From assembly GCF_049331405.1 (NCBI RefSeq), contig NZ_CP186274.1, positions 4,092,001-4,156,000 on the forward strand: a stretch of DNA of 64,000 nucleotides, written 5' to 3'. The notes under the pieces are model-generated. The model worked only from the letters and a program-made list of their open reading frames with translations. It had not been told where the DNA came from and ran no database searches. This document shows positions 47,552 through 55,473 of this stretch, in pieces. The stretch is from PoT sp049331405 (GTDB lineage: Bacteria > Planctomycetota > Planctomycetia > Isosphaerales > Isosphaeraceae). The position numbers were made by a program, and so were the translations under genes. The number at the start of each line of letters is the position of its first letter. Within the stretch, counting starts at the first letter, position 1.

Positions 47552-48277
47552 ATGAAATTTCCTTCCTTCTCTCAATGGCGAGCCAATGACCCCGGTCGTG
47601 TGAACGAGTCGGGCGGCTCGTCGAATCTGATAGAGTTGGCTCAGTCCTGGGAGCAATCGGGGTGGCAGGTCGATCGCCAACCCTCCGAGTCCGGCAGGCT
47701 GCAGTTCACTGCGATCTTCGCGACACGGAATCAGGCGGGATGCAAGCAAGTCAGTGTCGATTTCCTCATTGAGCTCACGGACTCGAATCTGGTCCAGATC
47801 ATCGGTCTGGGTCAGGTGATCCCGCGAACGTTGATGGAGCGTGCCAAGGTCCGACTCGTTGCTATGGAGTCAGGATTGTCGAGGAGGGGATACCAACGTT
47901 TCCTCTCCGACTTGGGCCACGGCCATTTCAGGAAGGATGGTACGCTCATCCTTGGACTCGCGTCCGCAGGTTTTGGGCCGCTCATCCTCGACTGTTGTCA
48001 TGAAAGGCTCGCCGATCTGGCGAGGCAGGCGGCGGATGACCTCTGGATCCCACACCAGTTCCGCCAGCGACGGCCCTGCCGAGACTTGATCTTCGGCAAG
48101 ATCAGAGATCGAGACGCCCGGCGTATCACCCTGTCGGGCACACCGGGCGTCGCGAATTACGACCCCGCGATCGCCGGCGCCGGGGTCCAACTGGCGATGG
48201 AGATCGCACTGCGGTGGAGCCGCCCGGCTCAGGGCGACGGGGTCAGCTTGGCCAGGTCGTCCCAGAAGCCGGGGTAG
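47552..48277 (+). CDS. Hypothetical protein
   Basis: 241 residues with no recognised domain, signal peptide or membrane segment. The start gives MKFPSFSQWRANDPGR. The sequence is balanced, with hydrophobic strands such as VSVDFLIELTDSNLVQIIGLG and GTLILGLASAGFGPLILD, which look like a real globular protein. The last 49 bases overlap the 3' end of aroA on the opposite strand, and the final 15 residues may be non-native. No ribosome site stands out upstream. It could be a fast-evolving planctomycete gene; that it is expressed is uncertain. Confidence 0.5.
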   Translation: MKFPSFSQWRANDPGRVNESGGSSNLIELAQSWEQSGWQVDRQPSESGRLQFTAIFATRNQAGCKQVSVDFLIELTDSNLVQIIGLGQVIPRTLMERAKVRLVAMESGLSRRGYQRFLSDLGHGHFRKDGTLILGLASAGFGPLILDCCHERLADLARQAADDLWIPHQFRQRRPCRDLIFGKIRDRDARRITLSGTPGVANYDPAIAGAGVQLAMEIALRWSRPAQGDGVSLARSSQKPG

Positions 48278-49524
48278 GTCTTGCCGACGCAGCCGGGGTC
48301 GAGGATCGTTACGTCGGGCGATTTCACCCCGGCGAGGGCGAACGACATGGCCATCCGGTGATCATCGTACGTGGCGATCCTTGCCGGGGAGAGCGTGGCT
48401 GGCGGGAAGATCACGAGTCCGTCCGGATGCTCATCGACGGTCGCGCCGAGCTTGCGCAACTCGTTGGCGACGGCCGCGATCCGATCGGTCTCCTTATGGC
48501 GGATGTGGCCGACGTTGCGGATCCGGGTCATCCCGTCGGCGAAGAGGGCCACGACGGCCAGGGTCATGACGGTGTCGCTGATCGCGTTCATGTCGACGTC
48601 GACGCCCCTGAGCCTGCCGCCGGTCACGGTCGTCCTGTTTGCCTCGCGCTGGACGGTGCAGCCCATGTGCTCGAGGATGTCGACGAAGCCTACGTCCCCC
48701 TGGATGCTCTTCGTCCCGAGGCCATCGACGGTGATGCTGCCGCCTGTGATCGCCGCCAGTGCAAAGAAGTAGCTCGCGGCCGAGGCATCGGGCTCCACGG
48801 CATATTCCCGGCCGCTGTAGCGGGCCGGCTGGATATCGAAGCGTCGGTTCTTGCGGTTGCTGATCCGGACTCCGAAGGCCTCCATGACCTCGAGGGTCAT
48901 CGTGACGTAAGGGAGCGAGACGAGCGTCCCCTGGACCTCGATCGTCGTCGTGTCCCTTGAGTAAGGGACGGCCATCAAGAGGCCGCTGAGGAACTGGCTC
49001 GAGACGTCCCCCCTGACGAAGGCGTTGCCGCCGTCGAGGCAGGATGCCGTGATGGTCACGGGGGGACATCCGGTGCCGAGGTCGCTCTTCGCTTCGGCCC
49101 CGAGGCCGTTGAGGGCGGCGAGCAGGTCGGAGACGGGGCGTTGCCGCATCCTCGGCGTGCCGTCGAGCTTGTACGTCCCCTGCCCCGTGGCGACCATCGC
49201 GGTGAGGAACCGCAGGCTCGTCCCGGAGTTCGCGACGAAGAGCTCGGCTTCCTTCTTCGGGATCTTGCCGCCGCATCCCTTGACCTTGATCGTCGCCGCG
49301 GCCGTGTCGTGGACGACGTCCATGCCGAGGCGCTGCAGCGAGTCGACCATGACCCGCGTATCCTCGCTATCGAGGGCCCCCGTCAGCAGGGTGTCCCCCT
49401 GTGCGAGTGCGGCGATGATCAGAGCCCGGTTCGTGATGCTCTTGGAGCCGGGGACGCGGACGCTCGTGGGAGCGGCGGGGCCATTCCAGGGAGTGAGCGT
49501 GAACTCTTCGAGTTTCGAGGACAT
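48229..49524 (-). CDS. aroA: 3-phosphoshikimate 1-carboxyvinyltransferase (EPSP synthase)
   Basis: 431 residues. It joins shikimate 3-phosphate and phosphoenolpyruvate in the shikimate pathway. Signatures: GSKSITNRALIIAAL (substrate loop), VANSGTSLRFLTAMV, GTPRMRQRPVSDLL, EPDASAASYFFALAA, IRHKETDRIAAVANEL and TYDDHRMAMSFAL. NSGTSLR in place of the NAGTAMR of glyphosate-sensitive enzymes resembles the class II type. The ATG (MSSKLEEFTLTPW) is taken; the long open frame upstream is through the yggS/DUF167 region. It is third in a likely yggS-DUF167-aroA operon, 77 bases after the DUF167 gene. Confidence 0.95.
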   Translation of the reverse strand: MSSKLEEFTLTPWNGPAAPTSVRVPGSKSITNRALIIAALAQGDTLLTGALDSEDTRVMVDSLQRLGMDVVHDTAAATIKVKGCGGKIPKKEAELFVANSGTSLRFLTAMVATGQGTYKLDGTPRMRQRPVSDLLAALNGLGAEAKSDLGTGCPPVTITASCLDGGNAFVRGDVSSQFLSGLLMAVPYSRDTTTIEVQGTLVSLPYVTMTLEVMEAFGVRISNRKNRRFDIQPARYSGREYAVEPDASAASYFFALAAITGGSITVDGLGTKSIQGDVGFVDILEHMGCTVQREANRTTVTGGRLRGVDVDMNAISDTVMTLAVVALFADGMTRIRNVGHIRHKETDRIAAVANELRKLGATVDEHPDGLVIFPPATLSPARIATYDDHRMAMSFALAGVKSPDVTILDPGCVGKTYPGFWDDLAKLTPSP

Positions 49525-49601
49525 TCGACACGTTTCCAAACTTGAGGATTCGGATTTTCGCTTGATCTTATCTGATGGCCTTGGCGACGAGGAGTATGGG
49601 G

Positions 49602-49931
49602 TTAGGAGCGGGCCTTCGGGTCGGCGGACGTTGATCCTGCCAGCAGCGCCGAGAGACGGTTCGCCAGGTCCTCGACCTTCATGCCTGAGATCAGGAACCG
49701 CTTCTCTCGCGACGCCTCGCCCGAGAGGATTGCCACCTGGGAAGCCTTGCAACCCAGCGAATCGCAGAGGACGTCGCGGATCGCCTCGTTCGCCTTGCCT
49801 CGCTCGGGAGCGGCCGTGACCGCCACTCTCAGGGCTCCGGCATGCTCGCCGAGGATCGCATTCTTCTTCGCACCGGGCTGGGCCCTGATGGGGAGGACAC
49901 AGCCCTGGGAATGCTCGGAGACCGCGATCAT
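49602..49931 (-). CDS. DUF167 (YggU) family protein
   Basis: 109 residues. The DUF167 pattern is visible: VLPIRAQPGAKKNAILGEH, LRVAVTAAPERGKANEAI, and VAILSGEASREKRFLISG. Known: the family is small, widely conserved and of unproven function, and often lies next to yggS or yggT. Its ATG overlaps the stop of yggS by four bases (ATGA type), which suggests translational coupling. Confidence 0.9.
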   Translation of the reverse strand: MIAVSEHSQGCVLPIRAQPGAKKNAILGEHAGALRVAVTAAPERGKANEAIRDVLCDSLGCKASQVAILSGEASREKRFLISGMKVEDLANRLSALLAGSTSADPKARS

Positions 49932-50629
49932 CCCTCCGCCCCTTCGAAGAGGGCCGAACCGACGCGAACCAGGGTCGCCCCTTCCTCGATGGCCGTCTCG
50001 AAGTCGTTGGACATCCCCATCGAGAGGTGCTCGAGAGCCAGGCCGGTCCTGGTCCGGAGCTCATCCCGAACGCGGCGAAGCTCGACGAATGAAGGACGGG
50101 CCGACTCCGCGTCGGTGCCATAGGCCGCCATCGTCATGAGGCCGACCACCGGGATCTCCCGGCAAGCCGCAACCGCCTCGGCGTCGAGGAGCAAGGACTC
50201 GGCCGACCAGCCGTGCTTGGCCTCCTCGTCGGAGGTGTTGACCTGGAGGCAGACCTCTGGGCGTTCCCCTCGGGGCAAGCCGCTCGCGACCCGGTCGAGC
50301 TCACGCAGGAGCTTGAGCGAGTCGACGGCGTGGATCATCCGCACGAGGGGAAAGGTCCGCTTCACTTTATTGCCCTGGAGATGCCCGATCAAATGCCAGG
50401 TCGGCGAGAATTCCCGGAGGGCCTCGGCTTTCTTCCAGAGCTCCTGGGGGTAATTCTCGGCCAGTTCCTTGACCCCCAGGTCGATCAGGTGGCGGATTCG
50501 CTCGGGCGGATTCCGCTTGGTCACGGCGATCAGCCTGGCCGAACCCTGGGGCCGGCCCGAGCGGGCCTCGGCACGGGCGATGCGCCCGGTGACGGATTGC
50601 AGATTCTCTCGAATTCTATCGGCGTCCAT
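49928..50629 (-). CDS. YggS/PROSC family pyridoxal phosphate homeostasis protein
   Basis: 233 residues. It is a PLP-binding single-domain relative of alanine racemase. Motifs: LIAVTKRNPPERI with the PLP lysine, LAENYPQELWKKAEAL, WHLIGHLQGNKVKRTFPL, EVCLQVNTSDEEAKHGW, VVGLMTMAAYG and LSMGMSNDFETAIEEGATLV. Known: it balances free PLP and amino acid pools. Start MDADRIRENLQSV aligns with the family; an ATG 27 bases upstream (MNGRHDTRS) is the alternative. Coupled to the DUF167 gene by a four-base overlap. Confidence 0.93.
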   Translation of the reverse strand: MDADRIRENLQSVTGRIARAEARSGRPQGSARLIAVTKRNPPERIRHLIDLGVKELAENYPQELWKKAEALREFSPTWHLIGHLQGNKVKRTFPLVRMIHAVDSLKLLRELDRVASGLPRGERPEVCLQVNTSDEEAKHGWSAESLLLDAEAVAACREIPVVGLMTMAAYGTDAESARPSFVELRRVRDELRTRTGLALEHLSMGMSNDFETAIEEGATLVRVGSALFEGAEG

Positions 50630-50785
50630 GGAACGAGTGTCGTGTCTTCCGTTCATCTCGGCAAGGGAATCGGGGAACGTATCGGTGACGCTCGACTGGG
50701 AATCGTCTATGCTCTCTCGGTCAAGCGGACTTCGGAGGCCCAGGCGCCGTCGAGTCTCTCCAACCCACAGGGGCAGTCTTTCGCG

Positions 50786-50995
50786 ATGAAACCGTTCTTG
50801 ATCATCCTAGGATTTCTAGCAGCCGGCCTGATCATCGCCCAACTCACGATCGGGCTCTTGCTCTCGGCCCACCATAACGCGAACCTGATCAAACCCCATC
50901 AACATACGGGTTACCTGACGGTCGCCGTCAACCTCCTCTACATCCTCCTCTCGCAGCTCGCGATTGCCACCTCGCCGAGGCGCGAGAAGCCATGA
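50786..50995 (+). CDS. Small membrane protein
   Basis: 69 residues with two hydrophobic segments, FLIILGFLAAGLIIAQLTIGL and YLTVAVNLLYILLSQLAIA, separated by a short polar loop (SAHHNANLIKPHQHTG) that is rich in His. No family is recognised. The start is an internal ATG giving MKPFLIILGF; the longer open frame upstream antisense to yggS has no support. AGGGGC lies 11 bases before it, a poor ribosome site. It could be a real small gene; it ends 19 bases before the convergent orphan gene stop. Confidence 0.55.
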   Translation: MKPFLIILGFLAAGLIIAQLTIGLLLSAHHNANLIKPHQHTGYLTVAVNLLYILLSQLAIATSPRREKP

Positions 50996-51014
50996 TCGGC
51001 GGGCAGACCTCGTG

Positions 51015-52268
51015 TTAATCCTCGAGTGACAGGATCGACTTCGTGTTCCCGTTCTGGTCGAACAGTCCGACGAAGAACCGGGACCGGGACTGATGGCCGA
51101 GGAAGGCCCGGAGCGTGGGACGGGCGAGGCTGCGATAGATGACCAGCGTCTCGTCCCTCCCCCAGGAGATCCGATACGCAATGGCCGTCGAGGGGGGACA
51201 GATCTCCCCGCGCTCGGTCACCGTGAGCCGTCGCCAGCGGACCGTCTTGCGATTGCGCTGAGGTTCCCAGGACGCCAGCAGCGGGAGCCATGACCGCTTC
51301 AGTTGAGAGCTCTGCTGGAGTCGCAGGGCTCCGTCCACCGCTTCGAAGACCCCGTCTTCACTTTTCGACACGGTGTCTGGGAGCGCGAAGGGGTAGAGCC
51401 TGACCGATGATCGGCTCCGTTTGCCTTCGAGGGCCAGGGCTCGGCTCCCCTCGATCGGCCTGGCCTCGACCCCCTGGCAGAGCCCGATGCACATGGCGGG
51501 GTCGGAGCGTCCCCCCTCCACCTCATCGCCGAGGATCGCCACCTTGCGATGACGGAGGACAAGCGCCGACCTCCTCACCCGCAGGTTGCCGGCCTTGAAG
51601 GACCATTCGGCGAGGTCGAGCGAAGAATTCGAGAGCCAGGCCGTCATGGCAGGCGCCGAGGATCCCGCCGGGCTCCCTTCCAATCCCCATTTCGATCCCA
51701 GCCACGGACGTCCCAGCGCGAACATTTCGAGCCCCGTCGTCGCCCCGGACTGCCTGTGGTCGATCGCCACGAAGTCGCCGGCCGATTGCCAGTGGGCTCG
51801 GAGCACGGCCAGGGGGAGGTCGAGTCTGGCCGCAGCGGGTAGCGGTGGGGGCGAGTGAGGCCGCTCGTGGGTCGGGAACCACCAGCGGAGGACGGTCTCG
51901 AGCGATGGGTCGGGGAGATTCTCGGCCCAGTATCGTAGGAGCTCCTTCGTCCCCGGGCCCCCCTCGCCGCCACACATGACGGGATCGCCATCGGGACGGG
52001 AGAACCTCAGGACCTGTCGGAACCACCCCTCGATCCGAGCGTCGAATAGGTCCGGCCAGTCCACATTCCTGCCGCGACGAGCCTCGGCCAGTCGAGAGAG
52101 GTGCTGACGCCAGTCGGGGATCGAGAGCTGATTCGGGAATCCGTCCGCGTCGAGTTCGCGGTCGAGCCAACGGCCAAGCGGTGTGGAGTCCCCCGCGTCC
52201 TCCCAGGCTGTCACCGCGGCCTCGAAATCCAACGTGGGCCGCAATACCAGTCGCTTGGCTTCTACCAT
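51015..52268 (-). CDS. Hypothetical protein
   Basis: 417 residues, no signal peptide or membrane segment and no domain recognised. The sequence is Trp- and Arg-rich (VLRWWFPTHERPHSPPP, VRWRRLTVTERGEICPP), with many beta-like segments in the second half (LRVRRSALVLRHRKVAILG, TAIAYRISWGRDETLVIYRS), and it ends SILSLED. The composition and length suggest a real structured protein, loosely like planctomycete hypothetical proteins near polysaccharide-associated loci; that is weak. Start: AGGG lies five bases before the second of two adjacent ATGs, which is chosen (MVEAKRLVLRP). Confidence 0.6.
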   Translation of the reverse strand: MVEAKRLVLRPTLDFEAAVTAWEDAGDSTPLGRWLDRELDADGFPNQLSIPDWRQHLSRLAEARRGRNVDWPDLFDARIEGWFRQVLRFSRPDGDPVMCGGEGGPGTKELLRYWAENLPDPSLETVLRWWFPTHERPHSPPPLPAAARLDLPLAVLRAHWQSAGDFVAIDHRQSGATTGLEMFALGRPWLGSKWGLEGSPAGSSAPAMTAWLSNSSLDLAEWSFKAGNLRVRRSALVLRHRKVAILGDEVEGGRSDPAMCIGLCQGVEARPIEGSRALALEGKRSRSSVRLYPFALPDTVSKSEDGVFEAVDGALRLQQSSQLKRSWLPLLASWEPQRNRKTVRWRRLTVTERGEICPPSTAIAYRISWGRDETLVIYRSLARPTLRAFLGHQSRSRFFVGLFDQNGNTKSILSLED

Positions 52269-52560
52269 CATTTCCCTTCGCTCTCGATTAATCCGCAACG
52301 GCCGGGGATTTGAAGTTTACCTTCCGAATCCCGTCACGACTCTCCCGAGTCTTGCGGATCGTCAGCTTTTCTTCGAAGAAGTTCGTCGGTTGCGCATGTC
52401 GTAGGCATCAACGCCCAGAGATCGCACACACTCGGATCGAGATGAAATTGCACCGACGAACCAGGCCTTAAAGGATCGCAACGTCGCGATCGACTAAATC
52501 CCAAATCTTGACAGGAGTTAGGATGGAGTTATTGAATCAGTGAAGCCTTATTCCAACAAC
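52269..52560. other. Gene-free stretch left of the sigma-54-like site
   Basis: No gene recognised. TTGACA at 52508-52513 is followed 17 bases later by ATTGAA, a poor -10. This part and 53049-53600 flank the hairpin run and together with it form a 1.3-kb stretch with no supported protein gene. Confidence 0.35.
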
Positions 52561-52581
52561 TTCGAAGGGCAAACTTCGTTC

Positions 52582-52597
52582 TGGCATTCTCTTTGCA
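52582..52597 (+). promoter_or_regulatory. Sigma-54-type promoter element
   Basis: TGGCA at 52582-52586 and TTGCA at 52593-52597 are separated by six bases, so the GG and GC pairs are 12 bases apart as in the -24/-12 consensus. The predicted start is near 52608 on the plus strand, just before the hairpin run. Known: many planctomycetes encode RpoN and its activators; whether this strain does is not visible here. Confidence 0.5.
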
Positions 52598-52669
52598 ATT
52601 TCACTATGGCGTCGAACGATGATGAGAACAAGAGCAACGAAGTGTTCTTGCGAAAACGAAACACAAGGG

Positions 52670-52689
52670 ACTCACGCCGATGCGTGAGT
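52670..52689 (+). other. Hairpin 1 of the intergenic run
   Basis: Perfect 8-bp stem ACTCACGC / GCGTGAGT around a CGAT loop. It is the first strong hairpin after the sigma-54-like site. Confidence 0.5.
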
Positions 52690-52750
52690 GATGAAACACC
52701 CCTCTGGCGACGGTAGAAGCGGACCCCCCGCCATCTCACCAACCGCCAAC

Positions 52751-52790
52751 AGGGCGAGCGGGTAGCCTCGCACGACCCCCCGCTCGCCCT
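52751..52790 (+). other. Hairpin 2 of the intergenic run
   Basis: Perfect 12-bp stem, AGGGCGAGCGGG (52751-52762) with its complement at 52779-52790, and a 16-nt loop. No T-run follows. Confidence 0.55.
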
Positions 52791-52835
52791 CTCCTCACAC
52801 TCGACGGCCCTCGATACAGGGCCTCGATTCCGTCC

Positions 52836-52911
52836 AGCCGGCCAGGCAGTATCATCCGGATCGCCATGGGAGAGGTGGTGGATCAGGTCCGATCCTTTCT
52901 GGCCGGCTTTT
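52836..52911 (+). repeat. Structured repeat, copy 1 (76 nt)
   Basis: Outer stem AGCCGGCCAG (52836-52845) pairs perfectly with CTGGCCGGCT (52899-52908), followed by TTTT. An inner stem and the identical apical region around GCCATGGGAGAGGTGGTGGA are shared with copy 2, which begins 137 bases downstream. 62 of 76 positions match without gaps. Confidence 0.75.
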
Positions 52912-52934
52912 AGACAGCAGCAGTGCCTCGATAC

Positions 52935-52965
52935 ACCCGTCGGCCCCCGGATCGGGCCGACGGGT
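52935..52965 (+). other. Hairpin between the two repeats
   Basis: Perfect 12-bp stem ACCCGTCGGCCC (52935-52946) with 52954-52965 and a 7-nt loop. It follows a copy of CCTCGATACA (52926-52935); the same 10 bases occur at 52809-52818 before repeat copy 1. Confidence 0.6.
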
Positions 52966-52972
52966 ACGACTA

Positions 52973-53048
52973 AGCCGGTCAGACGGCATCATCCAGGTCG
53001 CCATGGGAGAGGTGGTGGACCTGATTTGATGCTATCTGGCCGGCTTTC
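52973..53048 (+). repeat. Structured repeat, copy 2 (76 nt)
   Basis: Same length and order as copy 1. The outer stem AGCCGGTCAG (52973-52982) pairs with CTGGCCGGCT with one T-G wobble. The inner stems are GCATCA/TGATGC and CAGGTC/GACCTG. Compared with copy 1, one base pair of the inner stem changes from A-T to G-C on both sides, as expected if the fold is under selection. Confidence 0.75.
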
Positions 53049-53600
53049 TCATTTCCAGGGCGGCCCGATCCAATCGCGTTTCACATGCCAGTGTGTCAAA
53101 TCGCAACATCTCCACCTGCCACTAGAATCGTTAATTTCTGACCCGCCTTTGTCCGATCTTAATCGCGAGTCGGAGTGAGTTTGCAGGAAACCGCGGTACT
53201 GCCGGTGGCCACCTTCCCTCCCCAGGGACGGACCAATGTCACCGGAAAGCGGCCCGCGCGTGTCTCGCTCGCCAAGGTCTGGTCCGCTCCTGTCCCTCAA
53301 TGATCGATAGCCAGTTTGAGGACGCGAGAGTCGCTGGACGTGGCGAACCCTCCGAGGTTCGCGTCGAACGTATCTCCTGATGAGGCGATCGGCTCTCCCG
53401 GGGTCCCCGAGGATTGGGGACTTCGCCCGATTTGGCTTGGTTTGGAGTCGAGACTCGCGGGTCCACTCATCGCGAGCGTCTCGAGACTGAGTTGGTACAG
53501 ATGAAGGGTTAGGCTCGTTCGGGCATTCCTCGGGGATGCTTGATCTAGAAAACAGACCGCGAAGGACTCGCGGGTCAGGACGTCATTCAGGAGGATGACC
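53049..53600. other. Gene-free stretch upstream of the beta-barrel gene
   Basis: About 550 bases with no recognised gene, promoter or repeat apart from the ribosome site AGGAGG at 53589-53594. It may be the 5' leader of the beta-barrel gene. Open frames crossing it on the minus strand have no start signals and are likely chance. Confidence 0.35.
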
Positions 53601-55235
53601 ATGAGAAGACCGATCGTCCAAGGGGTCGGTGTCTTGGGTCTGCTGTGGGGCATAGGAGGCGGAGAGAGCGTCGCCCAGGTGAGCGCCGCTGGCTCGTATC
53701 CGCTACCGGCCCCTACGCAGGCCGCCCAGGCGCCACGTTCCTCATACGCATATCCACCGGCCGCGGACAATCTGCCGGTAAGAACGTCGTACTTCCAGGA
53801 CGGGGGCGCGGTACCTCCGACGCCATCCCCCAGTATCCCGTCTCCCACGGGCACGTTCTCGGGGACCGAGCCGCCGTCGCCCAGCGGGTCGTCCGGCCCC
53901 GCCAATGAGACGGACGTCGCCCTGCCCCGCGCCGAGCGGGCCGGCGGCGGTGGCGAGCCCACCGAGGCCGAGGCGGGCCAGCTCGCCGCCGAGGAGGCCA
54001 AGGAAGAGGAGAAGGAAGGGGAACCGGAGAAGGATGAATCCAAGCTCCTCATGAACTTCTTCAACCGGGCCGACAAGCCGGTGAAGGTTTATGGCTGGAT
54101 TCAGAATAGCTACACGGGCAATACGGGCGGCGTGCCCCCGAGCGGCTACAACTTCGGCGTGAACCCGAACTTCCTAGCCAATCGATGGATGGGGAACCAA
54201 TACTACCTCATCATCGAGAATCCGCTCGAGCAGAACGACCGGATCAACTTCGGCTTCCGCGTCGACAACCTCTTCGGCAACGACTGGCAGTTCAACCACA
54301 TGCGTGGTTTGAATGAGCACTCGTTCCGGCTCAATCACTTCCTGGGCTATGACCCCGCCCAGATGTATGCCGAAGTCCACCTGCCGTTCCTGACCAAGGG
54401 CGGTATCGACATCAAGGGCGGTCGTTTCTACACGATCCTCGGCTACGAAGTGGTGCCGGCGACGGGCCGTCCGTTGCTCTCCGTCCCCTACATGTTCAAC
54501 TACGGCCAACCGTTCACCCACCTGGGCATGATGTCCACGTTGCACCTCACGGATCGGGTGAACGTGTACAACGGCGTGGTCAACGGTTACGACCGCTGGT
54601 TCGACGCCAACTACAAGTGGAACTACATCGGCGGCGTCACCTGGACCTCGGAGAGCGGTAAGTCGAACTTCGCCATCTCCTATATCTTCGGGCCGAATCA
54701 GTACCCCTACTTCCTCAACGGCTCGTCGCAGAATATCTATCTGCTGGGTAATACGATTCCGCCGCACCTCGACGGACGGCGGAATACGAGCTACGGTTCC
54801 AACAACCGTGCCTCGGTCACGATGGTCTATTCTTATAAGTGGAATGATAAGCTGACGCAGGTCATGGAAGTCGACCTGTCGTATGAAAATAACATCCCCG
54901 GCAGCGGCGGCATCCCGCAGTCGAATGGAACTTTCGTCGGCGGTCTCGACCGCAACGATAGCTGGCAAGGGTTCGGCAACTGGTTCCTCTACGCCTTCGG
55001 CGATAAGTTGACGGGCGTCTGGCGTTCGGAAGTCTTCCGTGACGACGGCGGACAGCGAACGGGTTTCCGGGACAACTTCTACGAAATGACCGTCGGCTTG
55101 ATCTACAAGCCCAAGCCCTGGTTGTGGATTCGTCCCGAGGCTCGCTACGACTGGACCCAGTTCACCCATCCGTTCTACGACGGCACCAAGAAGAGCCAGT
55201 TGACCCTCGCCGTGGACGCGATCCTGCTCTATTGA
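53601..55235 (+). CDS. Outer-membrane beta-barrel (porin-like) protein
   Basis: 544 residues. The signal peptide is RRPIVQGVGVLGLLWGIGG. A long disordered segment (about 30-150) is rich in Pro, Ser, Glu and Lys, with an acidic run EEAKEEEKEGEPEKDESK. From about 155 a beta-barrel of alternating strands with many aromatic residues follows (VKVYGWIQNSYTGNTGG, YYLIIENPLEQNDRINFGF, SQLTLAVDAILLY ends the protein), typical of planctomycete BBP2/OprB-like porins. The start is the second ATG, six bases after AGGAGG. It is probably an outer-membrane channel; substrate unknown. A terminator follows before convergent xylA. Confidence 0.85.
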   Translation: MRRPIVQGVGVLGLLWGIGGGESVAQVSAAGSYPLPAPTQAAQAPRSSYAYPPAADNLPVRTSYFQDGGAVPPTPSPSIPSPTGTFSGTEPPSPSGSSGPANETDVALPRAERAGGGGEPTEAEAGQLAAEEAKEEEKEGEPEKDESKLLMNFFNRADKPVKVYGWIQNSYTGNTGGVPPSGYNFGVNPNFLANRWMGNQYYLIIENPLEQNDRINFGFRVDNLFGNDWQFNHMRGLNEHSFRLNHFLGYDPAQMYAEVHLPFLTKGGIDIKGGRFYTILGYEVVPATGRPLLSVPYMFNYGQPFTHLGMMSTLHLTDRVNVYNGVVNGYDRWFDANYKWNYIGGVTWTSESGKSNFAISYIFGPNQYPYFLNGSSQNIYLLGNTIPPHLDGRRNTSYGSNNRASVTMVYSYKWNDKLTQVMEVDLSYENNIPGSGGIPQSNGTFVGGLDRNDSWQGFGNWFLYAFGDKLTGVWRSEVFRDDGGQRTGFRDNFYEMTVGLIYKPKPWLWIRPEARYDWTQFTHPFYDGTKKSQLTLAVDAILLY

Positions 55236-55367
55236 TCCAGGGGGCTCCGTGGACGGGTCGATCACTCGGCCCGTTCGCTCCGCCCGGGGCCTTCCAGGAT
55301 CGTGGCGATCGCGTCTCCCCCCCAAAGGCAGTCGGCCGACATTTCGGCTGGCACATGCCGAAACACG

Positions 55368-55407
55368 ATCGAGGCGGCCTCGACACGATTGTCGAGGCCG
55401 CCTCGAT
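55368..55407. terminator. Bidirectional terminator between the beta-barrel gene and xylA
   Basis: A perfect 17-bp stem (55368-55384 with 55391-55407, containing GAGGCGGCCTCGAC) with a 6-nt loop. CTCTTT follows on the plus strand and a TTT run on the minus strand. Confidence 0.88.
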
Positions 55408-55473
55408 CTCTTTGATGATCCACCCGTCAGGCGACGCGGGCAGGTGGGCCCGCGAACCATCCTAGTCCCATCC

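Larger units (their letters stand above)
52608..53050 (+). ncRNA. Candidate non-coding RNA or long leader with a hairpin run
   Basis: Inference: a transcript from the sigma-54-like site would cross six hairpins in 380 bases (52670-52689, 52751-52790, 52806-52823, 52836-52911, 52935-52965, 52973-53048). No protein gene on the plus strand is supported inside. It could be one processed RNA, or the 5' part of a long leader of the porin gene at 53601. Two of the elements are copies of one another with conserved structure. Exact ends are unknown. Confidence 0.35.

Noticed and set aside
52866..52911. Tiny open frame in repeat copy 1 (MGEVVDQVRSFLAGF) starting within the loop
   Set aside because: Copy 2 breaks the frame early with a stop after MGEVVDLI, and the base changes fit RNA pairing better than coding.
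52836..53048. CRISPR array
   Set aside because: Only two imperfect 76-nt copies with a 61-base spacer; no cas genes, and the repeats are far longer than CRISPR repeats.
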